A stretch of 60,041 nt of DNA from Pseudomonadota bacterium (GTDB lineage: Bacteria > Pseudomonadota > Gammaproteobacteria > Burkholderiales > Casimicrobiaceae). Position 1 is the first letter of the stretch. Each line of letters starts with the position of its first letter. The stretch covers positions 1 through 60,041 of the forward strand of contig JAFEDG010000145.1 in assembly GCA_018241745.1 (NCBI GenBank), in the 5' to 3' direction. Made by a program: the position numbers and the translations under genes. Below, one piece after another: positions 30,724 to 41,196 of this stretch. The notes under the pieces were generated by a model. That model was not told the origin of the DNA. It did not search any database and saw only the letters and a program-made list of their open reading frames with translations.

Positions 30724-31466
30724 TCGAACTGGGCGTCAACATCGACCATGTGGCCACGCTGAGGCAGGCGCGGCGCACCTACGAGCCGGATCCCGTCTGG
30801 GCGGCCGTCGAGGCGCACCTCGGCGGCGCGGACGGCATCACCGTGCACCTGCGCGAGGACCGCCGCCACATCCAGGACGACGACGTGCGCCGGCTCCGCG
30901 ACCTCGTCCACATCAAGCTGAACCTCGAATTGGCCGCCACGCCGGCGATGCTGGCGATCGCCTGCGCGCTGAAGCCCGAGATGGCGATGCTCGTGCCCGA
31001 GGGCCGGCAGGAAGTCACGACCGAAGGCGGCCTCGACGTCGCCGGGCAGCAGCCCGCGCTGCGCGACGCGGTCGCGCAACTGGCCGACGCCGGGATCATG
31101 ACCAGCGTGTTCATCGATGCGGACCCGGCGCAGGTCGACGCGGCGGCCCGCATCGGCGCGCGCGTCTGCGAGCTGCACACGGGGCCGTATGCACATGCAT
31201 TCCACGCGCGCGGCCGCGACGCCGATGCGCCGGCGGTCCGCGAGGAGCTCGCCAGGCTGCGCCACGCCGGCGACGCCATCCGTGCGGCCGGCATGCGGTT
31301 CAATGCCGGCCATGCGCTCAATTACTTCAACGTGCAGCCGGTGGCGGCGTTGCCGGGCGTGCGCGAGCTGCACATCGGCCACGCGATCGTGTCGCGCTCG
31401 GTGTTCGTCGGCCTCCGCGAGGCGGTACGCGAGATGAAGGCGTTGATGCGCGAAGGCGCCGCGTGA
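30720..31466 (+). CDS. pdxJ: pyridoxine 5'-phosphate synthase
   Basis: Closes the pyridine ring of vitamin B6 from 1-deoxyxylulose 5-phosphate and aminoacetone phosphate. The 248 residues start at a GTG inside the recO stop. Signatures are [51 protein letters not shown], and the C-terminal [19 protein letters not shown]. Its stop overlaps the nagZ start. acpS, the usual next gene, is missing here. Confidence 0.96.
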   Translation: MIELGVNIDHVATLRQARRTYEPDPVWAAVEAHLGGADGITVHLREDRRHIQDDDVRRLRDLVHIKLNLELAATPAMLAIACALKPEMAMLVPEGRQEVTTEGGLDVAGQQPALRDAVAQLADAGIMTSVFIDADPAQVDAAARIGARVCELHTGPYAHAFHARGRDADAPAVREELARLRHAGDAIRAAGMRFNAGHALNYFNVQPVAALPGVRELHIGHAIVSRSVFVGLREAVREMKALMREGAA

Positions 31467-32419
31467 CCGCCAGCCTCGCCCGCGGTCCGTTGCTGGTTGG
31501 CATCGAAGGCCCCGCGCTCACCGCCAACGACCGGCGGCGCCTGCTCGATCCGCGCGTCGGCGGCGTGATCCTGTTCACGCGCAACTACGTGGACCGCGAG
31601 CAGGTCGCCGCGCTGGTCGCGGAGATCCGCGCATTGCGCGCGCCGGCGCTGCTCGTATCGGTGGACCACGAAGGCGGGCGCGTACAGCGCTTTCGCGCGG
31701 GCTTCTCGGCCATCCCGCCGATGCGCGGATTCGGCGTCGAATGGGACGGTGACGTCGCCGCGGCTGCGCGCGACGCGCGGGCCTGCGGTGAACTGATCGC
31801 GCGCGAGCTGCGTGCGGTGGGCGTCGACTTCAGCTTCACGCCGGTGCTCGACCTCGACTTCGGCACCAGCAGCGTGATCGGCGATCGCGCGTTCCACGGC
31901 AACCCGAATGCGGTCGCGCACCTCGCGCTGGCGTTGAAGCAGGGGCTCGCGGATGGCGGATGCCCGGCGGTCGGCAAGCATTTTCCCGGGCATGGGCACG
32001 TCGCGGCCGACTCGCACCTGGAGCTGCCGGTCGACGAGCGTCCGCTGGCCGCGTTGCGCGCCGCGGACCTCGTGCCGTTCGCGTCGCTGGTCCATGCGGG
32101 CCTCGAAGGCATCATGCCCGCGCATGTGGTTTACCCCTCCGTCGACGCCGCACCGGCCGGGTTCTCGCCGGCGTGGCTGCAGGGCATCCTGCGCGGCGAG
32201 CTTGGATTCGACGGGATCATTTTCTCCGACGATCTCGGGATGGCGGGGGCGTTCACCGCCGGCGACATCGTCGCGCGCGCGGACGCGGCACTGGCCGCAG
32301 GTTGCGACATGGCGCTCGCGTGCAACGACTTCGACGCGATCGACGAGTTGCTGGAACGGTGGACGCCGCCGGCGCAGCCGGAGCTTGCGCGGCGCACCGC
32401 GCTGATGGCAGGTCGCTAG
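31463..32419 (+). CDS. nagZ: beta-N-acetylglucosaminidase NagZ
   Basis: Glycoside hydrolase family 3 enzyme that removes N-acetylglucosamine from muropeptides in cytoplasmic peptidoglycan recycling. The 318 residues start at a GTG overlapping the pdxJ stop. The family loop [14 protein letters not shown] (172-185) carries the general acid/base His and Asp, [12 protein letters not shown] binds substrate, and [10 protein letters not shown] holds the catalytic Asp. No signal peptide, as expected. It converges on the IclR gene with an 8-bp gap. Confidence 0.95.
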   Translation: MTASLARGPLLVGIEGPALTANDRRRLLDPRVGGVILFTRNYVDREQVAALVAEIRALRAPALLVSVDHEGGRVQRFRAGFSAIPPMRGFGVEWDGDVAAAARDARACGELIARELRAVGVDFSFTPVLDLDFGTSSVIGDRAFHGNPNAVAHLALALKQGLADGGCPAVGKHFPGHGHVAADSHLELPVDERPLAALRAADLVPFASLVHAGLEGIMPAHVVYPSVDAAPAGFSPAWLQGILRGELGFDGIIFSDDLGMAGAFTAGDIVARADAALAAGCDMALACNDFDAIDELLERWTPPAQPELARRTALMAGR

Positions 32420-32421
32420 CG

Positions 32422-32436
32422 CCGCGCTCAGCGCGG
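32422..32436. terminator. hairpin between convergent nagZ and iclR-type gene
   Basis: CCGCGC-TCA-GCGCGG is a perfect 6-bp stem (7 with the flanking T/A) that includes the IclR stop codon. It lies exactly at the junction of two convergent genes and could end transcription both ways, but it lacks a T-run. Confidence 0.35.
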
Positions 32437-33270
32437 ATGCAACGACCGCCCGCCCATCCGTCGCGTCACTTCGTCCGCCGTGTGCGCGACGAGCGGTCCC
32501 AGCTGGCGGATGCGTTCGTCGGGCAGCCGCGAGTTGGGCCCGGCGAGCGACAGTGCTGCCAGTACGTCGCCGTGCTCGTCGAAGATCGGCGACGCGACGC
32601 AGCGCGTGCCGTGCAGGTGCTCCTCGTCGTCGAACGACCAGCCGCGCTGGCGGATCACGCGGATCGCCGACCACATCGTTTCCGGCGACGTGATCGTCGT
32701 CGCGGTGATCCGCGGCAGGCCTTTCACCTTGAGGATCGCGTCGATCTGCTCGTCGGGGAGCGCGGCGAAGATCGCCTTGCCGACCCCCGACGCGTGCAGC
32801 GGGACGCGGCTGCCCAGGCGGACGATCGTGCGCATCGTCTCGCGGCACTGGACCTGGTCGATGAACACCGCTTCGGTGCCGTCGAGGATCGCAAGGTTGG
32901 CCGTCTCGCCCGACTGTTCCATCAGCCGCCGCATGTACGGGTGGCTTTCCGCGACGAAGTCGCGGTTGAACAGGAAGCTGGACCCGACGGTGAACGCGGA
33001 CAGCCCGATGTACCAGAGCCCCAGCGGCCCGGTCTGGCGCACATAGCCGCCGCGCTCGAGCGTCGCCAGCAGCCGGTGCGCGGTGGACGGCGCGAGCTGG
33101 GTGCGCTGCGCGACGTCGGTCAGCGTCAGTCCGCCCTCGGCCGCGGACAGCGCCTCCAGGATCGCCAGGCCGCGCGTGAGGCTCTGGACCTGTGCCTTCT
33201 CGGCGGACGGATCGGCGGGGGTGCGCCCGCGGCGTGGCGTCGTCAGGTGACGGGGGTGGCGCTCGGTCAT
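32428..33270 (-). CDS. IclR-family transcriptional regulator
   Basis: Regulator of 280 residues. Residues about 30-90 form the winged helix (LTRGLAILEALSAAEGGLTL, DVAQRTQLAPSTAHRLLATL), and the C-terminal half is the IclR effector domain (VFIDQVQCRETMRTIVRLGS, LHASGVGKAIFAALPDE, VLAALSLAGPNSRLPDERI). It is at the downstream end of the phosphonate-related minus-strand genes but separated from them by 67 bp with its own promoter-like sequence. Its ligand and targets cannot be read from sequence; it may regulate the phn locus, the EamA permease, or neither. Confidence 0.88.
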   Translation of the reverse strand: MTERHPRHLTTPRRGRTPADPSAEKAQVQSLTRGLAILEALSAAEGGLTLTDVAQRTQLAPSTAHRLLATLERGGYVRQTGPLGLWYIGLSAFTVGSSFLFNRDFVAESHPYMRRLMEQSGETANLAILDGTEAVFIDQVQCRETMRTIVRLGSRVPLHASGVGKAIFAALPDEQIDAILKVKGLPRITATTITSPETMWSAIRVIRQRGWSFDDEEHLHGTRCVASPIFDEHGDVLAALSLAGPNSRLPDERIRQLGPLVAHTADEVTRRMGGRSLHPR

Positions 33271-33312
33271 GGTCGTGGTCCTGGCCCGCGACGCGCGGCG
33301 CCGCGGCCATCC

Positions 33313-33341
33313 ACTGTAGCAAACGCGAAACGCTAGGTCAG
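33313..33341 (-). promoter_or_regulatory. possible promoter of the IclR-type gene
   Basis: On the minus strand CTGACC (33341-33336), 17 bp, then TACAGT (33318-33313). The spacer holds a direct repeat AAACGC-G-AAACGC (plus-strand sense) that could bind a regulator. Match quality is moderate. Confidence 0.35.
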
Positions 33342-34180
33342 AGCTTGAGCGCGGCGACGCCGGCGACGACCGTGGCCGCGCCGGCCATGCGCCGCCAGCC
33401 CAGGCCTTCCTTCAGTACCCAGGCGCCGATCAGCGTCGCGAACAGCACGGAGACCTCGCGCAGCGCCGCGACGACGGCGACCGGCGCGCGCGTCATCGCC
33501 CACAACGCGATGCCGTAGGCGGCGAGGCTCGCGCCACCGCCGGCGATGCCGCGCCGCCAGCGCGCCGCCACATAGTGCACCGCGGCTCGGCGCCGCGTCG
33601 CGAGTATCCACCCGAGGAACGGGAGCCCCTCGAGGAACGTGAGCCACGTGGTGTAGGCAACCGCCGCCCCCGACGCGCGTGCACCTGCGCCGTCCACCAG
33701 CGTATACAGCGCGATGATGCATGCGTTGCCGAGCGCCCACGCGGCGGCGATGCGGTCGTGGCGGCCGCCGGCGTACCACGCGATGACGATGATGCCCACC
33801 GAGATCAGCGTGATGCCGATCGCGCCGTGCACGCCCGGGTGCTCGTCCAGGAACGCGACACCCAGCACGGTGACGATCAGCGGCGCGACCCCTCGCATCA
33901 GCGGGTAGGCGAATGACAGGTCGCCCCGGCGGTACGCGCCCGCCAGCGTGACGTAGTAACCGAAATGCACGCACGCCGACAGCGCCATGTAGGGCCACGC
34001 AGCGACATCGGGGCGCCCGACGAACGGCACGACCGCGCATGCGACGACGCTCGCGCCGGCGACGATCACCGCCGTGTCGAGCAGCGGATCGCCGGCCGCC
34101 GACTTGAGCAGCGCGTTCCACAATGCGTGCAGGAAGCCCGCGCCGAGGACGGCGAGGGTGACCGGAAGCGTTATTTCCAT
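33338..34180 (-). CDS. EamA/DMT-family membrane permease
   Basis: Ten-helix drug/metabolite-type transporter of 280 residues. I take the ATG at 34180 because it opens into helix 1 (ITLPVTLAVLGAGFLHALWN); the longer open frame lies over the HD-domain gene. Two EamA repeats are visible, each of about 140 residues, with PLMRGVAPLIVTVLGV in the first and REVSVLFATLIGAWVLKEG in the second. It begins 7 bp after the PhnZ-like gene, so it is probably in the phosphonate operon. Substrate unknown; export of an amine, amino acid or phosphonate by-product is a guess from position. Confidence 0.82.
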   Translation of the reverse strand: MEITLPVTLAVLGAGFLHALWNALLKSAAGDPLLDTAVIVAGASVVACAVVPFVGRPDVAAWPYMALSACVHFGYYVTLAGAYRRGDLSFAYPLMRGVAPLIVTVLGVAFLDEHPGVHGAIGITLISVGIIVIAWYAGGRHDRIAAAWALGNACIIALYTLVDGAGARASGAAVAYTTWLTFLEGLPFLGWILATRRRAAVHYVAARWRRGIAGGGASLAAYGIALWAMTRAPVAVVAALREVSVLFATLIGAWVLKEGLGWRRMAGAATVVAGVAALKL

Positions 34181-34187
34181 GCGCCGG

Positions 34188-34742
34188 TCAGGAGGCCGGC
34201 GTGGCGACGCGTGCTGCGATCGCGAGGAAGTGGGTGAGCGGTGGCGTGGTTGCGCCAGGACACTTGGCGCGGTCGTCCCAGATGCGAACCCGCACCGCGT
34301 CGGCGGCGAAGTCCTGGCGCAGGAAGCTGTCCGCTTCCGTGTCCGAGTAGGCGCCGCCCTGCAGCGCGAGGCTGCGCTTCGAATCCTCGGACAGCGCATC
34401 GTAATAGCCGGGTCGCGCGCGGCACAGATAGCGCTTGGCGTCGACGTGCAGCTTGATGGGCTCCAGCACCGCGTCCGGGAACAGCCCCCGCAGGAACGGA
34501 AGGGCCGCGTACTGATGGACGTCATCCACGCCGCGGAGCGTAGGCGTCTCGCCCTGGTCGTTCAGCATGTGGCCGAGGTCGTGCAGCAGCGCGGCGACGA
34601 TCAACGCGTCCGCCGCGCCTTCTTCCTCGGCCATCGCGGCCGCCTGCAACGCGTGCTCGAGTTGCGTGACGCCTTCACCGTCGTATTCGCGGCTGCCCTT
34701 GTCGGCGAACAATGGGTGCAGGTCGGAAAAGGCCAATGCCAT
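34188..34742 (-). CDS. phnZ: PhnZ-like HD-domain phosphonate oxygenase
   Basis: HD-domain mixed-valent diiron protein of 184 residues. Known PhnZ splits 2-amino-1-hydroxyethylphosphonate with O2 into glycine and phosphate. The PhnZ residues I recall are all here with an offset of 4-5: Y20 and E23 (substrate gate), H30, H54-D55, H76, H99 and D156 (iron ligands), K103 and S121 (phosphonate binding). The core reads YDGEGVTQLEHALQAA and AALLHDLGHMLND. It starts 3 bp after the Na/Pi transporter gene. The oxygenase that normally makes its substrate is not in this window. Function is inferred from conserved residues and context. Confidence 0.8.
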   Translation of the reverse strand: MALAFSDLHPLFADKGSREYDGEGVTQLEHALQAAAMAEEEGAADALIVAALLHDLGHMLNDQGETPTLRGVDDVHQYAALPFLRGLFPDAVLEPIKLHVDAKRYLCRARPGYYDALSEDSKRSLALQGGAYSDTEADSFLRQDFAADAVRVRIWDDRAKCPGATTPPLTHFLAIAARVATPAS

Positions 34743-34745
34743 GGT

Positions 34746-36464
34746 TCAGACGGTCCTCGTGTCGCGGGGTTTCCAGCCGGCGGTGCGACCGTCGCCGGCG
34801 GTGTCGGGTGCGTTCGCGTCGGCCGTGGCGGACTTGAGCCGCGTGTGGGCCAGCACGCCCGCGTTCTCCAGGATCGGATAGGCAATCGAGCAGATGTGCG
34901 AGTTGATGCGCTTCAGGTCGGCGAGCAGGTCGAGGTGCAGCGACGACGTCTCGATGCTCTGCACGGTGTTGCCGGCAAGCCGGGCGAGGTGCGAATCCGC
35001 ATAGGCGCGTTCCAGGTCGCGGAACAGCACCTTCTGCGCGAGCAGCTCCTGCGCGCTCTTCAGGTCACCGTTCAGGAACACGCTCATGCCGAGCCGCAGG
35101 TTGGCCGTGAGCCGCGCGTGCAGGTCGCAGATCTCCGTCATGCCGGCCTCGGAGAAGTTGCGGCCCTTGTCGATCTTCTTTTCCTCGATCTCGCTGATGA
35201 TGCGGTCGATGATGTCCCCGACCTGCTCCATGTTGATCGTGAACGACACGATGTCGGTCCAGCGCCGGCCTTCGCCCGGCTCGAGTGCCTCGCGCGAGAT
35301 CTGCGTCAGGTACAGCTTGACGGCGGTGTACAGCTGGTCGACGACGTCGTCCATCCGGCGCAGTCGTTGCGCCAGTGCGCGGTCGTTCGTCCGCAGCACC
35401 GTCAGCATGCCCTGCAGCATCTCGTCGATGACGTCGGCGATGCGCAGTGCTTCACGCGCGGCGTTGCCGATCGCCAGCGCCGGCGTCGTCAGCGCGGACG
35501 GGTCGAGGTGCCGCGGCTTGGCGGGGTCGTCGGTCGCGGGGCGCGCGGGCAGCAGCCGCTCGGCGATCCGCGCGATCGGTTCGGTGAGCCACAGGAACAG
35601 CACGGCGAGGGCGACGTTGAACGCGAGGTGGAAGAACACGACTTCTGCGCTGTCCGAGAGGTCCCAGCGATGGATCAGCGGCTCGACATAACGCAGCACC
35701 GGCACCATCACCAGGCAGCCGATGAGCTTGAACAGGAAGTTGCCGAGCGTGACGCGGCGGGCCTCCGGCGTCGCGCGCAGCGTCGACAGCATGCCGAGCA
35801 GGCCGCTGCCGAGATTGGCGCCGAGGATCAGTGCCATCGCCACCTGCAGCCCGATCACGTGCAGTCCCGCGAGCGTGGCGACCAGCAGCACGACGGCGAG
35901 GCTCGAGTAGCAGAGGATCGTGACGGCCGCCGCGACGAGCATGTCGAGCATCACGTCGCCGGTCAGCGACGCGAAGATGACCCGCATCCCGTCGCCCTGG
36001 ACCATCGGGCGGGCGCCGACGGCGATCCACTGCAGTGCGAACAGGATCAGGCCGAGGCCGATCAGGATGTGCCCGAAGCGGCCGGCGTTGCTGTCCTGCC
36101 GCGCGAGGAACAGCACGACGCCCACGAAGATCAACAGCGGCGACAGCCACGACAGGTCGATCGACAGCACTGCGGTCATCAGCGCGGTCCCGACGTCGGC
36201 GCCCAGCATGACGGCCAGTGCCGGCGCGGTGGCGATGAGGCCCTGGCCCGCGAACGCGGCGACGATCAGCGCCGTGGCCGTGCTGCTCTGGATCAGCGCC
36301 GTGACGCCGAGGCCGGCAAAGAACGCCGTGACGCGCCGCTGGACGCTGTGCCGCAGCACGCGGCGCAGGTCGCCGCCGTACAGCCGCAGGATGGCCGTCC
36401 GCACGATGTGCGTGCCCCAGACCAGCAGCGCGACACCGGCGAGCAGGTGCAGCAGCGTCTGCAT
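34746..36464 (-). CDS. Na/Pi cotransporter-family protein with PhoU-like domain
   Basis: Membrane protein of 572 residues. The first half (about 1-310) has two inverted PNaS repeats, with QSSTATALIVAAFAGQG in the first and FLFKLIGCLVMVPVL and similar helices in the second. The second half (about 340-550) is a helical PhoU-like domain (IADVIDEMLQGMLTVLRTND, MEQVGDIIDRIISEIEEKK). Related bacterial proteins move phosphate with sodium and can export it. In a phosphonate operon that releases one phosphate per substrate, disposal of excess phosphate is a sensible role, but direction is inference. It lies between phnY and phnZ on the same strand. Confidence 0.82.
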   Translation of the reverse strand: MQTLLHLLAGVALLVWGTHIVRTAILRLYGGDLRRVLRHSVQRRVTAFFAGLGVTALIQSSTATALIVAAFAGQGLIATAPALAVMLGADVGTALMTAVLSIDLSWLSPLLIFVGVVLFLARQDSNAGRFGHILIGLGLILFALQWIAVGARPMVQGDGMRVIFASLTGDVMLDMLVAAAVTILCYSSLAVVLLVATLAGLHVIGLQVAMALILGANLGSGLLGMLSTLRATPEARRVTLGNFLFKLIGCLVMVPVLRYVEPLIHRWDLSDSAEVVFFHLAFNVALAVLFLWLTEPIARIAERLLPARPATDDPAKPRHLDPSALTTPALAIGNAAREALRIADVIDEMLQGMLTVLRTNDRALAQRLRRMDDVVDQLYTAVKLYLTQISREALEPGEGRRWTDIVSFTINMEQVGDIIDRIISEIEEKKIDKGRNFSEAGMTEICDLHARLTANLRLGMSVFLNGDLKSAQELLAQKVLFRDLERAYADSHLARLAGNTVQSIETSSLHLDLLADLKRINSHICSIAYPILENAGVLAHTRLKSATADANAPDTAGDGRTAGWKPRDTRTV

Positions 36465-36481
36465 CTAGCGGCGGGCCTCGC

Positions 36482-37915
36482 TCACCATGGCAGCGAATAC
36501 GTCTTGATGTTCGTGAAGCTCTTCATCGCCTCCTGCACGCCTTCCTTGTAGCCGAGGCCCGAATCCTTGATGCCCCCGAACGGCGTCAGCTCCAGCCGGT
36601 AGCCCGGGACCTCGCGCACGTTGACGGTGCCCACTTCGAGCTCGGCGACGAAGCGCGTGATGTAGTCGAGCCGGTTGGTGCACACCGCCGACGACAGCCC
36701 GTACGCGGTGCCGTTGGAGATGCGGATCGCGTCGTCGATGTCCTTGAAGCGTATCACCGGCGACACCGGGCCGAAAGTCTCCGTGCGCACGACGTCCATC
36801 GCAGGGTCGACGTGGTCGAGGACGGTGGGCGAATACACGGCGCCACGCCGCTCGTTGCCGACGAGCAACTGGGCGCCGCCCGCGACAGCGGCGTTGACCT
36901 TGGCTTCGAAGCCGCGCGCCGCTTCCTCGTCGATGACGGTACCCATCTCGAGCTTGTCGTTCATCGGGTCGCCATACGTCCACGCCCTGGTCCTGGCGAC
37001 GAGCCGCGCGACGAAATCGTCGGCCACCTTCTCGTGCACGAGCATCCGCTTGACGGCCGTGCAACGCTGGCCGGAATTCTTGTACGAGCCGGTGGCGGCG
37101 AGCGTGGCGGCTTCCTCGATGTCGGCATCTTCCATGACGATGATCGGGTCGTTGCCGCCGAGCTCGAGCACCTGGCGCTTGTACACGGCCTTGGCGGCGA
37201 TGTACTTGCCGATCGGCACGCCGCCCGTGAACGTGACCAGCTCGATGTCGTCGTTCGTCAGCAGCTCGTCGGCAATCTCCTTCGGATCCCCCGTCACCAC
37301 CGAGAACATCGGGGGCGGCAGCCCGGCCTCGTACAGCACGTCGGCGAGCACCAGCGCGGACAGCGGCGTCTTCTCGGTGGGCTTGAGGACCATCCGGTTG
37401 TTGGTGGCCACCGACGGTGCCACCTTGTGCGCGACCTGGTTCAGCGGATGGTTGAACGGCGTGATCGCGCTGATGACGCCGCGCAGCGGCTCCCGCAGCG
37501 TGTAGACCTTGCGCGACTTGCCGTGCGGCGTCAGGTCGCACGAGAACACCTGGCCGTCGTCGTTCAACGCGGCGTTGCCGGCGAACACGAACACGTCGCA
37601 CGCGCGGCCGACTTCGTAGCGGGAATCCTTCTTGCCGATGCCGCATTCGGCGCTGATGAGGTCGGACAATTCCTCGGTCCGCGCGCGCAGCAGTTCCGCG
37701 GCCTTGTAGCAGATCCGGTAGCGCTCGTAGCGCGTCAGCGTGGCCTTGTAGCGGCGCGCCGTCGACAGCGCGCGCCGGATGTCGTCGATGCCGGCCTTGG
37801 GCACCGTGGCGACGCGGCCGCCGGTGAAGGGATTCATGACGTCGAGCGTGCGACCGGTGGAAACGCGCTCGCCGGCGATGCGCATGGGTTCGTGACGGGT
37901 ATCGGTGGCGTTCAT
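36482..37915 (-). CDS. phnY: phosphonoacetaldehyde dehydrogenase PhnY
   Basis: NAD-dependent aldehyde dehydrogenase of 477 residues, expected to oxidise phosphonoacetaldehyde to phosphonoacetate. The ATG at 37915 is used; an earlier TTG adds four residues. ALDH signatures: ITPFNHPLNQVAHKVAPSVA, LKPTEKTPLSALVLADVLYE, LELGGNDPIIVMEDADIEEA (general base Glu), and SGQRCTAVKRMLVHE with the catalytic Cys preceded by an Arg, as in phosphonate-specific PhnY. Neighbours phnA (next step) and phnW (previous step) fix the substrate. It lies 8 bp after the alcohol dehydrogenase gene. Confidence 0.88.
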   Translation of the reverse strand: MNATDTRHEPMRIAGERVSTGRTLDVMNPFTGGRVATVPKAGIDDIRRALSTARRYKATLTRYERYRICYKAAELLRARTEELSDLISAECGIGKKDSRYEVGRACDVFVFAGNAALNDDGQVFSCDLTPHGKSRKVYTLREPLRGVISAITPFNHPLNQVAHKVAPSVATNNRMVLKPTEKTPLSALVLADVLYEAGLPPPMFSVVTGDPKEIADELLTNDDIELVTFTGGVPIGKYIAAKAVYKRQVLELGGNDPIIVMEDADIEEAATLAATGSYKNSGQRCTAVKRMLVHEKVADDFVARLVARTRAWTYGDPMNDKLEMGTVIDEEAARGFEAKVNAAVAGGAQLLVGNERRGAVYSPTVLDHVDPAMDVVRTETFGPVSPVIRFKDIDDAIRISNGTAYGLSSAVCTNRLDYITRFVAELEVGTVNVREVPGYRLELTPFGGIKDSGLGYKEGVQEAMKSFTNIKTYSLPW

Positions 37916-37923
37916 CGTAGGTG

Positions 37924-39030
37924 TCAAGGGTGAGCGGCAGCCGCGCGTGCGGCGCCGATGAAATTCTTCCCGCGCACGCCGTCGAGCGCATCCGCGATCA
38001 TCCGGCGCTCCGTGGCCGCGTCGACGCCATAGGCCGCGAAATCGGTCCGCACGCCGACGCCTTCCAGGAAGGTGGCCAGCCTGGCGGGAGCGCCCGCCAA
38101 GTCGGCACCGAAGATTTGCGCCAGTACGGCGTCACGGTCGGGAAGGGCACCGCGCGCACGGTCCAGCACCATCGGGAGCGTGAACGAGCATGCAATGCCG
38201 TGCGGCAGCCCATGACGCAGCGTCATCTCGTAGGAGATCGAGTGCGCCAGCGCCGTCTTGGTGTTGGAAAACGCCAGCCCGGCTTGCAGCGCCGCGAGCG
38301 ACATACGCTCGCGCAACTCTGGATTGCGCAGGTCGGCCATCAGCCGGGGAAGGACCTCGAGGACCGTCGATGCGGCAGCAATCGCATGCGTGTCGGACAC
38401 CGAATTGGCGTTGACGTTCCAGATCGACTCCAGCGCGTGCGACAGCGCGTCGAGCGCGGCCGCCAGCGTGGGGCCGGCGGGCAGCGATTGCGTGAGCTCG
38501 GGGTCGATGATCGCCGCCGTCGGCCACGTCTCGGGCAGGTGCAGCGAATACTTGCGCTGGGCCGCGCGATCCCAGACCGTCGCCCATGGCGTGACCTCGC
38601 TGCCGGTGCCGGCGGTCGTGGGAATCGCGATCAGCGGCTTGACCGCGTGCGGCGTGAACGGCTTGCCGGTGGCCAGCAGCGCGACGAGCGAGGCGAAGCG
38701 GTGGTCCGCGGTGCCCACCATCAGCGCCTTCGCGGTATCGATGGCGCTGCCGCCGCCGACGGCGACGATCACGTCGGGCGGGTTGGCGCCGGCCCAGAAC
38801 GCTTCGTACAGCGACGCGAGCCCCGCGACATCGGGATTCGGCTCCGTACGGTCGATGACGACGGCGAGCGCATCGCCGAGCAGCGCCGCGAGCCGGGCCG
38901 TGACGCCCACCGACGCGGCTTCCGGGAACACGACGGCGGCGACACGCCGGCCACGGACGAGTTTCGGCAACTCGGCGAGGCTCCCGGGTCCGAAGCGCAC
39001 GTCGACGGGATTGTGATAGCGCCAGCTCAT
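37924..39030 (-). CDS. phosphonate-associated iron-containing alcohol dehydrogenase
   Basis: Group III alcohol dehydrogenase of 368 residues from the ATG at 39030; a GTG at 39042 overlapping phnA would add four. NAD motif VAVGGGSAIDTAKALM, then TTAGTGSEVTPWATVWD, and metal-site segments AALDALSHALESIWN and HSISYEMTLRHGLPHGIACS are visible. A subgroup of this family is confined to phosphonate operons; the start WRYHNPVDVRFGPG fits it. It may reduce phosphonoacetaldehyde to 2-hydroxyethylphosphonate or work in reverse on hydroxyalkylphosphonates. The exact reaction is not known to me. Confidence 0.8.
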   Translation of the reverse strand: MSWRYHNPVDVRFGPGSLAELPKLVRGRRVAAVVFPEAASVGVTARLAALLGDALAVVIDRTEPNPDVAGLASLYEAFWAGANPPDVIVAVGGGSAIDTAKALMVGTADHRFASLVALLATGKPFTPHAVKPLIAIPTTAGTGSEVTPWATVWDRAAQRKYSLHLPETWPTAAIIDPELTQSLPAGPTLAAALDALSHALESIWNVNANSVSDTHAIAAASTVLEVLPRLMADLRNPELRERMSLAALQAGLAFSNTKTALAHSISYEMTLRHGLPHGIACSFTLPMVLDRARGALPDRDAVLAQIFGADLAGAPARLATFLEGVGVRTDFAAYGVDAATERRMIADALDGVRGKNFIGAARAAAAHP

Positions 39031-39034
39031 CGCG

Positions 39035-41173
<2,139 letters not shown>

Positions 41174-41196
<23 letters not shown>

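Noticed and set aside
34074..36551. An 825-codon plus-strand frame over the phnZ, Na/Pi and phnY region
   Set aside because: Low-complexity Arg/Gln/Asp-rich product opposite recognisable membrane and HD-domain proteins.
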